Shown: positions 1 to 5,088 of the stretch, piece by piece | Position numbering within the stretch: position 1 is the first letter of the stretch | Layout: each line of letters opens with the position of its first letter | DNA from: Selenomonadaceae bacterium | GTDB lineage: Bacteria > Bacillota > Negativicutes > Selenomonadales > Selenomonadaceae | Direction: 5' to 3' | DNA length: 5,120 nucleotides | Assembly (NCBI GenBank): GCA_017484235.1 | Contig: JAFUTM010000051.1 | Location: 1 to 5,120, forward strand | The notes under the pieces: generated by a model | The model's input: only the letters and a program-made list of their open reading frames with translations | Databases searched by the model: none | Told to the model about the DNA's origin: nothing | Translations under genes and position numbers: made by a program

Positions 1-1152
1 AGATTCTTTAAGTGCTGCGAGTGTATCACTGGTCTCACCGGATTGTGAAATAAAAATCGTCAGTGTCTTCTCATCAATGATTGGATCACGATAACGAAAT
101 TCAGAGGCGAGGTCAACTTCAACGAGCATACGTGCCAATTTTTCAATATAAAACTTGCCGACCAGACCAGCGTGATAAGCTGTGCCACAGGCAACAATGT
201 ATATCTTATCAATGTTATTAAAAAATTCAGGATTCCATTTTAATTCAGGAAAGACAATCTGGCTGCCGTCACTTGAAATGCGTTCAACCGAATCCGTTTT
301 CTTAGCCGGACGAATTTGTTTAATAAATCCGCGCATCGTATCTTTAATGGCTTTTGGCTGTTCGTGAATTTCTTTGAGCATAAAGTGCTCATAGCCTCCC
401 TTTTCGGCGGCCTCAGCGTTCCAGCTGACTTTGAAAATCTTTTTATCGATTGGATTGCCTTGTCGATCCGTAATTTTTACTGAATCACTTTTAACTATCG
501 CAATTTCACCATCATTTAAAATATAGGTTGAGCGCGTTTGATTGATGATTGCCGGTATATCAGACGCAATAAAGTTTTTACCTTCGCCGAGACCGACAAC
601 AAGTGGATTATCCTGTTTGGCACAAATTAAAACGTCCGGCTCCATTTTGCACATAAAAACCAGTGAGTAAGAGCCTTCAATCTTTGTCAAAACTTCACGA
701 ACCGCAGTTTCCAAGTTACCGTTATAACAGTCTTCAATGAGATGTGCCACAACTTCGGTGTAACTTTCAGATGTAAATGTGTGACCTTTTTCGATTACTA
801 TTTCTTTCAACGTCATATAATTTTCAATGATGCCGTTGTGAACAATAACAAAATTACCGTGACAATCTGTGTGAGGGTGAGCGTTCTGATCTGAAGGTCT
901 GCCGTGAGTTGCCCAGCGCGTATGTCCAATGCCAACGCAGCCAGCAGGCATACGATTTTTAAGTTTATCTTTTAAGGCAGAAAGGCGTCCAACAGTTTTT
1001 TCAATAAATATATTGTTATCATTGTAGACGGCGATGCCTGCCGAATCGTAACCACGATATTCTAATTTAGTAAGCCCTTCCAATAAAAATTGAGCAGTCT
1101 CAGTATTTTCTGAAGTATTTTGTTTACCAATATATCCGACTATTCCGCACAT
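1..1152 (-). CDS. glmS: Glutamine--fructose-6-phosphate aminotransferase (isomerizing), 5' part, truncated by window edge
   Basis: The first 384 codons are present; the family usually has about 600-610 residues, so the distal part of the sugar isomerase region lies beyond the left edge. The enzyme makes glucosamine-6-phosphate from fructose-6-phosphate and glutamine in the cytosol, the first step to UDP-GlcNAc for cell wall. Visible: the N-terminal MCGIVGY with nucleophile Cys2 exposed after Met removal, EYRGYDSAG (31-39), GHTRWATHG (76-84) and HNGIIENY (105-112) of the class II glutamine amidotransferase domain. HFMLKEIHEQP (256-266) marks the entry to the isomerase half, followed by the SIS-domain pieces VACGTAYHAG (320-329) and SQSGETSDT (369-377). 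The start is fixed by the invariant MCGI and by GGAGG (1159-1163) six bases upstream. It lies 121 bp downstream of the metal ATPase on the same strand; whether it is co-transcribed or has its own promoter is not clear. No frameshift is seen. Confidence 0.97.
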   Translation of the reverse strand, partial: MCGIVGYIGKQNTSENTETAQFLLEGLTKLEYRGYDSAGIAVYNDNNIFIEKTVGRLSALKDKLKNRMPAGCVGIGHTRWATHGRPSDQNAHPHTDCHGNFVIVHNGIIENYMTLKEIVIEKGHTFTSESYTEVVAHLIEDCYNGNLETAVREVLTKIEGSYSLVFMCKMEPDVLICAKQDNPLVVGLGEGKNFIASDIPAIINQTRSTYILNDGEIAIVKSDSVKITDRQGNPIDKKIFKVSWNAEAAEKGGYEHFMLKEIHEQPKAIKDTMRGFIKQIRPAKKTDSVERISSDGSQIVFPELKWNPEFFNNIDKIYIVACGTAYHAGLVGKFYIEKLARMLVEVDLASEFRYRDPIIDEKTLTIFISQSGETSDTLAALKES

Positions 1153-1158
1153 AATAAA

Positions 1159-1163
1159 CCTCC
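1159..1163 (-). promoter_or_regulatory. Ribosome binding site of glmS
   Basis: GGAGG on the minus strand, six bases before the glmS ATG. It is a perfect Shine-Dalgarno core. A TATAAT hexamer (minus strand 1176-1171) sits just upstream and could be the -10 of a glmS promoter, but no good -35 is seen 16-18 bp further up, so I do not call a promoter. Confidence 0.8.
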
Positions 1164-1170
1164 AAGAATA

Positions 1171-1273
1171 ATTATAAATTAGGAATGAAAAATGAGGAAT
1201 TAGGAATTAAGAATGAACAATCAAATTACTTATTTTAATTATTCATTCTTAATTGTAAATTGTAAATTGTCAA
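1171..1273. repeat. AT-rich intergenic repeat cluster with inverted repeat between the ATPase gene and glmS
   Basis: The whole spacer between the metal ATPase and glmS is made of short degenerate units: variants of ATTAGGAATGAA / GGAATTAAGAATGAA on the left half and three copies of an AATTGTA-like heptamer on the right half (about 1252-1273). A 13-bp perfect inverted repeat, AATTAAGAATGAA at 1205-1217 and its complement at 1242-1254, continues inward with two mismatches to a loop at about 1226-1233. An RNA from either strand could fold into this hairpin, but the stem is nearly GC-free and no U-tract follows, so it is a poor classical terminator. This looks like a dispersed intergenic repeat rather than a gene. 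Confidence 0.7.
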
Positions 1274-3454
1274 TTAATTTTTAGTTAATTTACTGCGGCT
1301 TGGTTTCAAAATTCTGCAGCTGTTGAGAACAACCGCGAGCGTTGCCGTATTGTGAATTACAGCTGCCCAGAGCGGACTGATTTTACCGATTGCACCGAGT
1401 ATCATTGCCGATGAATTAACTAAAATTGTCGCCGTAAAGTTTTGTTGAACTAAATCCATTGTTCTTCGTCCAAGATGAAGGGCTTCGACTAATTTTGCCG
1501 GCTCTTCAGAATGAATCGTGACTGCCGACGACTCTGCCGCAATATCAGTTTGACGACCGCCAAGCGTAACACCAACGTCCGAAAATGCCAGCGCAGGTGC
1601 ATCGTTTATTCCGTCACCAACCATCATAACTGTACCATATTGCTTTAATTTGTTGACATAACGCGCCTTGTCCTCAGGCAAAATTTCAGCAAAGTAAGCA
1701 TCTAAGTCCATACTGCGTGCCACTTTTTCAGCAACAGACTTAGAATCACCTGTCAGCATTACAATTTCGTCAACTCCGTACCGGCGCATTTGATTGAGCG
1801 TTTTTTTCATCTGCGGACGAATCGGGTCCTCAATTCCAATTATGCCAATTAACTTGCCATTCCGCGCAACATAGAGTAAATTGCGCATCTCAATATCAGC
1901 AGAAACGTCGTCAACAGATATACTGTCCGTCACCGCTGTAGTGATTCCATTGTGGATTACATCAGCGATATTATCTGCACTAACGCCATTTTCAAGCATA
2001 AACTTCTTGCTTCCAACTAAAATTTCGCCGCCCTTAAAAGCAGTAATTAAAGCATTATGTTTATCTTTGACATTATACACGCCAGACTCATTTTTTTCAA
2101 CATCAATTACATTATCATCATATTCAAAATCAGGAACCGTCGCCGTCATTCCACGCGCAACGATAGTTTCGGATTTTATATGCTGAGGTACCTTCCAATT
2201 ACGACTGTCGACAAAATTCTGAATCGCAACGGCAAGCGGATGAACTGAGTGCTGTTCTGCTGACGCTGCAAGTAAAATCAGTTCTTCAACTTTGACATCA
2301 TCGGCCGTCCTAATGAATGAAATTTGCGGCACGCCCATTGTCAGTGTGCCGGTCTTATCCAGTACAACCGTATCTGTATTCGCCAGAGCTTCTATGTAAT
2401 TGCCGCCCTTAACTAAAATGCCGCGCTTCGCCGCCGCGCCGATTGCCGCTGAAATTGCAGTTGCCGTTGACAGTTTAAGACCACACGAGAAGTCAATAAA
2501 CAATAAATTTAATACGCGCTGCCAGTCACGTGTCGCGCCGTAAACGATTGCGGCACCAATAAATGAGACAGGCACTAAAAAGTTTGCCATTTGGTCAGCA
2601 AAATTTTGTATAGGCGCCTTGCGCGTCTGAGCTTCTTCAACTAAATGAACGATATTGGCAAGTGATGTGTCTTTGCCGACTTTTTCGACCTTTACTAAAA
2701 CTTCACCGGCCTCAACTACAGAGCCAGCGTAAACCTGTGCACCTTCTTTTTTGACCGCCGGACGTGATTCGCCCGTTATCGACGCCTGGTTGACTGCCGC
2801 CGTACCTTCAATCACCACGCCGTCAACCACAATTTTTTCGCCCGTATGCGCCGCAATTATGTCGCCGGCTTTAACTTCTTCAACTGGTATTTTAGTTTCA
2901 ACTTCGCCTTCAACTTTCCAGACGAATCGCTGATCAAGTGACAATAAACCTGAAATGTGAGTACGCGCTTTTTCAGCGGCGTAACTTGTCAGCATTTCCG
3001 CGCCATTTGAAAGTGCTAAAAGCGTTAAACTCGATTCCGGCTTGCCCGCCAATACAGAGGCAATTACCGCTGTCGCCGTCAAGGTGTCTGCGTTCGGTCG
3101 TTTATCCTTAACAAGGCATTCGACGCCGCTTTTAATAAAATCACGGGCAATTCCAAGTACCAGCATAGTCCGAATTATTTTAAGTCCTGCAAATGCCGCT
3201 GGCGAAACTTTCTCCAGTATCTTCATTGCGGCAAAGCCAGCAATTGAGATAATCGCGTCACGTTTATATTTTTTCAGATTGTCCGTCAGATTGTCCATTT
3301 TATTTTTTTTGTTTAATATTGTCGGTTTATGTGTAATTAATTGATTAGACGAGCGGACAGGTACAAGCTGTTTGCTAGACGATTGTAAAGTCATCGTTTG
3401 ATGTGCTGCCATTCGCTGTTGAATTGCAATTAATGTTGACTGTCTCACTGTCAT
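1274..3454 (-). CDS. fezB: P1B-type metal-transporting ATPase with SCG intramembrane motif (FezB / P1B-6-like)
   Basis: A 726-aa P-type ATPase that should couple ATP hydrolysis to transport of a transition metal across a membrane. Core motifs are intact: TGES (227-230, actuator), DKTGT (366-370, phosphorylated Asp366), HP (405-406, typical of P1B nucleotide domains), MLTGD (566-570) and GDGINDAP (613-620). Membrane helices lie at about 66-110, 120-160, 288-306, 313-340 and 672-712, the last with a P1B-style HN...N pattern. The intramembrane metal motif, CPC in copper/zinc pumps, reads FSCGLK (322-327), and the later TP is TA. No N-terminal CxxC HMA domain is present; instead there is a polar, Gln/Ser-rich extension of about 52 residues. 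The nucleotide domain has extra acidic stretches (about 441-470 and 498-523). I chose ATG 3454 because it makes an ATGA overlap with the upstream gene and has GAGAGG (3467-3472) upstream, though 12 bases away; an in-frame GTG at 3505 has no ribosome site. P-type metal ATPase is certain; FezB and iron specificity are inferred. Confidence 0.85.
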   Translation of the reverse strand: MTVRQSTLIAIQQRMAAHQTMTLQSSSKQLVPVRSSNQLITHKPTILNKKNKMDNLTDNLKKYKRDAIISIAGFAAMKILEKVSPAAFAGLKIIRTMLVLGIARDFIKSGVECLVKDKRPNADTLTATAVIASVLAGKPESSLTLLALSNGAEMLTSYAAEKARTHISGLLSLDQRFVWKVEGEVETKIPVEEVKAGDIIAAHTGEKIVVDGVVIEGTAAVNQASITGESRPAVKKEGAQVYAGSVVEAGEVLVKVEKVGKDTSLANIVHLVEEAQTRKAPIQNFADQMANFLVPVSFIGAAIVYGATRDWQRVLNLLFIDFSCGLKLSTATAISAAIGAAAKRGILVKGGNYIEALANTDTVVLDKTGTLTMGVPQISFIRTADDVKVEELILLAASAEQHSVHPLAVAIQNFVDSRNWKVPQHIKSETIVARGMTATVPDFEYDDNVIDVEKNESGVYNVKDKHNALITAFKGGEILVGSKKFMLENGVSADNIADVIHNGITTAVTDSISVDDVSADIEMRNLLYVARNGKLIGIIGIEDPIRPQMKKTLNQMRRYGVDEIVMLTGDSKSVAEKVARSMDLDAYFAEILPEDKARYVNKLKQYGTVMMVGDGINDAPALAFSDVGVTLGGRQTDIAAESSAVTIHSEEPAKLVEALHLGRRTMDLVQQNFTATILVNSSAMILGAIGKISPLWAAVIHNTATLAVVLNSCRILKPSRSKLTKN

Positions 3455-3939
3455 ACGAATCGCCAGCCTCTCAGTATTGATGATGCCCACCAGATTAACT
3501 GCCACGCTGATGGATACTGCTTTTCAATCAAAAATTTTCTCAGACCGCGAACAACGAAGAATATCGCCATCGACATATTTAAATCTAAAAGTCCATTAGT
3601 CTGTTTTTTGATCCAGTCGTTAAACTCGCGCACACTCTTTTTGATACTTATGAGCAACTGACCGGAAGCGTCGTTATATTGTAAGTCCTGAGCATTTTGA
3701 GTTTCAACTTGAGGAGCAGCCGCAGTATTATTAGCCGCAGTACTCTGTTGAGTCAACATATTTTGTCTGGCTTTCATTCGTTTATATGCCGCAAGTTTTG
3801 CTGATTGTAGTCTTTGTTCTGCGGTTGAAACGGCTGATATTTTATTGCGTTTATTGAATTTGCTGTATTTATTTGATGATTTATTCATTCCGACAAGCTG
3901 CTGGCCCAGTGCAACGCCTGCCATAAATCCTGCTACCAT
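3451..3939 (-). CDS. Small membrane protein, C-terminal double-span region resembling the membrane part of HMA_2-type proteins
   Basis: A 162-aa protein not assignable with certainty. Residues 1-17 form a short Gly/Ala-rich hydrophobic segment (MVAGFMAGVALGQQLVG). Residues 18-60 are strongly basic (many Lys/Arg/Asn), 61-90 are low-complexity Gln/Asn/Ala/Thr, 95-112 form an amphipathic basic helix, and 117-157 contain two likely membrane segments (LDLNMSMAIFFVVRGL, then YPSAWQLIWWASSIL) split by a short charged turn. From memory, this last part follows the pattern D-L...P/A...GLR-L...P-W..L-W-A found after the HMA_2 domain in single-chain relatives; here that part would be on a different polypeptide from the HMA_2-like domain encoded just upstream. 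ATG is preceded by GGAGTGA at good distance, and the stop overlaps the ATPase start as ATGA, implying translational coupling. A role as membrane partner or compartment-shaping protein of the ATPase is inference. Confidence 0.85.
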   Translation of the reverse strand: MVAGFMAGVALGQQLVGMNKSSNKYSKFNKRNKISAVSTAEQRLQSAKLAAYKRMKARQNMLTQQSTAANNTAAAPQVETQNAQDLQYNDASGQLLISIKKSVREFNDWIKKQTNGLLDLNMSMAIFFVVRGLRKFLIEKQYPSAWQLIWWASSILRGWRFV

Positions 3940-3964
3940 TTATATCACTCCAATGAATTAAAAA

Positions 3965-4234
3965 TCACTTTTTCGCGTGTTTTGCAATGTATTTTTCTGC
4001 TCGTGCAAGGTCTTTGTTACTGCGTAAATTATCCGGCACATACGTTATCAGTATTGATCCAGTTGTAGTGCTGGTTTCAACTGTGTCAATTTCATTGAAT
4101 GAGCCAAGCTGACTTTTTATTTCGCGTTCCAATTTTAAGTTGCCGACTAACTTTTTACTTCGCAGTCGTATTCTGCCTGGAATATATGAAGCAACGTCAA
4201 CTGACCTTAACAAAAGTTCCAATTTTATATTCAA
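3965..4234 (-). CDS. HMA_2-like (heavy-metal-associated domain 2) small protein, TTG start
   Basis: An 89-aa soluble-looking protein with the ferredoxin-like pattern of HMA_2 domains: ASYIPGRIRLR (15-25) at the first strand and loop, a helix with charged repeats (about 33-45), then IDTVETSTTTGSILITY (49-65) as the middle and last strands, and a basic helical tail. The metal-binding CxxC of classical HMA domains is absent and there is no cysteine at all, so direct soft-metal chelation by the usual site is unlikely. The start is set at TTG 4234, because GAAGG (4242-4246) lies seven bases upstream; an upstream in-frame ATG (4249) would place that site inside the gene and has none of its own. It is followed after 25 bp by the 162-aa membrane protein. 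HMA_2-type proteins commonly accompany P1B ATPases with non-CPC motifs; FezC of ferrosome clusters is described as an HMA-containing protein, which makes this a FezC-like candidate. Confidence 0.82.
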   Translation of the reverse strand: MNIKLELLLRSVDVASYIPGRIRLRSKKLVGNLKLEREIKSQLGSFNEIDTVETSTTTGSILITYVPDNLRSNKDLARAEKYIAKHAKK

Positions 4235-4241
4235 CGTTTCA

Positions 4242-4246
4242 CCTTC
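4242..4246 (-). promoter_or_regulatory. Ribosome binding site deciding the TTG start
   Basis: GAAGG (within GGAAGGTGA) on the minus strand, seven bases before TTG 4234. It decides the start of the HMA_2-like gene in favour of TTG over the in-frame ATG at 4249 and an in-frame TTG at 4255, neither of which has a Shine-Dalgarno match upstream. Confidence 0.7.
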
Positions 4247-4255
4247 CATTAACAA

Positions 4256-4301
4256 AAAACTTTTTTACTCAGAGTATTTGGAGCACGAGTAAAAAAGTTT
4301 T
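4256..4301. repeat. Perfect 15-bp inverted repeat (hairpin) inside the operon
   Basis: AAAACTTTTTTACTC at 4256-4270 is exactly complementary to 4287-4301, with a 16-base loop. It sits in the 127-bp gap between the 65-aa and HMA_2-like genes, ending seven bases before the in-frame ATG at 4249. On the minus strand the distal arm ends in GTTTTTTG, so it could act as a weak intra-operon terminator, lowering expression of downstream genes relative to the first one, or as an mRNA-stabilising or processing hairpin. The stem has few GC pairs, so termination would be inefficient. Confidence 0.75.
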
Positions 4302-4361
4302 CTGCATAGAATAAATAATCTTTCGTTAAGCAATATATTTACACATCGTTAGAAATTACGA

Positions 4362-4559
4362 TTATTTCTGTTCTTTAGCCTGTTGAGCGGCAATGAGGTC
4401 TTCCAACTCTTCTTTTTGACGCTGCAGTTCGGCAAGTGGAATATCTGGTGTTGCAATCATAGCCATTTGTTCATCACGCTCTTTGAAGAACTTGTAGCCA
4501 AAGATACCTGCTACTGCTCCAACTGCCAAGCCAATCCAGAAATCAGTTTTTTGAAACAT
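4362..4559 (-). CDS. 65-aa single-span membrane protein with coiled-coil tail (YtxH-like architecture)
   Basis: The first gene of the operon. Numbered from MFQKTDFW: a Gly/Ala-rich membrane helix at about 7-25 (FWIGLAVGAVAGIFGYKFF), then a charged stretch KERDEQ, a short linker with IPLAELQ, and a Leu/Glu/Gln/Lys-rich C-terminal helix (about 42-65) likely to form a coiled coil. There are no cysteines or evident catalytic residues. The small-xxx-small glycine pattern in the helix favours tight helix packing. ATG 4559 is chosen because GGAGG (4568-4572) is eight bases upstream; the in-frame ATG at 4574 lies on top of that site and is not used. The product is unidentified by homology: it resembles YtxH-type small proteins in shape only. 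In its context it could be a small accessory membrane protein of the ATPase system, for example an organelle-associated Fez-type factor. Confidence 0.85.
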   Translation of the reverse strand: MFQKTDFWIGLAVGAVAGIFGYKFFKERDEQMAMIATPDIPLAELQRQKEELEDLIAAQQAKEQK

Positions 4560-4567
4560 ATCAATTA

Positions 4568-4572
4568 CCTCC
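4568..4572 (-). promoter_or_regulatory. Ribosome binding site deciding the start of the 65-aa gene
   Basis: GGAGG on the minus strand, eight bases before ATG 4559. Because it overlaps the upstream in-frame ATG at 4574 (ATGGAGG), it makes 4559 the real start. Confidence 0.85.
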
Positions 4573-4594
4573 ATTTAAAAAGATTGATACCTAT

Positions 4595-4629
4595 ATAAAA
4601 AGCCACCATCAATATCTGATGGCAGCTTT
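4595..4629 (-). terminator. Intrinsic terminator in the operon leader (attenuator)
   Basis: On the minus strand AAAGCTGCCATCA (4629-4617) pairs with TGATGGTGGCTTT (4611-4599) around a GATAT loop: 13 pairs including two G-U. The run TTTTT (4601-4597) follows, then ATATA. The stem can extend outward through ACCTAT (4636-4631) with ATAGGT (4594-4589). It lies about 65 nt downstream of the predicted transcription start and about 35 nt before the first start codon, so it would stop transcripts before the operon unless overcome. No gene ends just upstream on this strand, which argues for attenuation rather than end-of-gene termination. Confidence 0.8.
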
Positions 4630-4696
4630 GATAGGTCTGAATTAAGTGTCGACAACTTCTGCGCCTTCATCTGGTAATTCTGAAGTCGTCGCTTAA
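4597..4696 (-). ncRNA. Structured 5' leader, putative riboswitch/attenuator of unknown class
   Basis: From the predicted start near 4695, the transcript first forms a long hairpin: TTAAG (4696-4692) with CTTAA (4646-4642), and CGACGACTTC (4691-4682) with GAAGTTGTCG (4659-4650), leaving a three-base bulge ACA (4649-4647) and a 22-base loop (4681-4660). A 12-base linker leads into the terminator hairpin. The loop segment GAUGAAGGCGCAG (4671-4659) can pair with bulges to CUGCCAUC in the ascending terminator arm, a possible antiterminator. I compared it by memory with yybP-ykoY (Mn), NiCo/czcD, M-box, cobalamin, lysine, T-box and fluoride leaders and saw no convincing match. A regulatory leader is well supported by layout; the ligand or factor is unknown, and a metal would fit the genes. 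Confidence 0.6.
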
Positions 4697-4701
4697 CGCA
4701 T

Positions 4702-4730
4702 AATATAACAAAAGATTTTCCAATTGTCAA
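4702..4730 (-). promoter_or_regulatory. Strong leftward promoter of the ATPase operon
   Basis: On the minus strand the -35 is TTGACA (4730-4725, perfect), the spacer is 17 bp and the -10 is TATATT (4707-4702, five of six to TATAAT). An A-tract lies just upstream (complement of the T run 4732-4738), as a UP-like element. The predicted start is around 4694-4696, at the base of the leader hairpin. No clear Fur palindrome overlaps it. Confidence 0.85.
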
Positions 4731-4765
4731 GTTTTTTTCACTAAAAATTTTAGTTTAATTGCAAG

Positions 4766-4794
4766 ATTATAATAGATATGTTACAAATTAGCAA
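4766..4794 (-). promoter_or_regulatory. Possible second, upstream leftward promoter
   Basis: On the minus strand a perfect -10 TATAAT (4771-4766) lies 17 bp after TTGCTA (4794-4789, four of six to the -35 consensus). It would add about 70 nt to the leader transcript. The region is AT-rich, so chance matches are expected; the call is tentative. Confidence 0.35.
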
Positions 4795-5059
4795 ATGAAG
4801 TAACAAAAGCAGTAAAGAAAGTGCAAATTAATGTAAAGGTTGTATTAACTGCTTGTATAATAAAATTAGGGCAGAAATTTTATCAATATATGGTGATAGA
4901 TGACAGAAATGAGATATTTAACAGGAAGTTAGCCAAATGGAATATGAACTACCAATGCGCCCTTTGAACTATAAATCACATTCTTAGTATCTTTACTCTT
5001 TTTTATAACAAATGTTTGGCAATCCTACACGACAATCGCATTTGATTTTAATAAACTAC

Positions 5060-5088
5060 TTGACAAGTAACAATAATTATGTTAAACT
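5060..5088 (+). promoter_or_regulatory. Rightward promoter at the window edge
   Basis: TTGACA (5060-5065, perfect -35), a 17-bp spacer and TAAACT (5083-5088, four of six to -10). The start would be near 5095, so it drives a gene or RNA beyond the right edge, diverging from the ATPase operon about 360 bp away. The segment around 5076-5098 (ending GATAATCGTT) weakly recalls an iron-box half site, but the match is too poor to call an operator. Confidence 0.6.

Noticed and set aside
182..367. Plus-strand 61-codon frame opposite glmS
   Set aside because: Antisense to highly conserved glmS coding sequence; no ribosome site or motif.
1881..3344. Several plus-strand open frames of 60-101 codons inside the ATPase gene
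   Set aside because: They are antisense shadows of a clearly coding minus-strand gene and show no family motifs.
3455..3505. Longer ATPase start at GTG 3505 (17 extra residues)
   Set aside because: It has no ribosome binding site and would overlap the upstream gene by 55 bp, whereas ATG 3454 gives the classic ATGA coupling.
4597..4696. T-box or known metal riboswitch (yybP-ykoY, NiCo, M-box) in the operon leader
   Set aside because: The T-box GGUGGNACCGCG core and the conserved cores of the metal classes are not present; only the general leader-plus-terminator layout fits.
4702..4730. Fur box over the operon promoter
   Set aside because: The spacer and flanks do not form the inverted TGATAAT/ATTATCA arrangement; matches are near background for such AT-rich DNA.
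4776..4967. Plus-strand open frame of 64 codons ending in a TGA, with an inner ATG near 4890
   Set aside because: No Shine-Dalgarno sequence before any start codon, AT-driven amino acid composition and no recognisable motif. I treat it as chance or an unrecognisable remnant.
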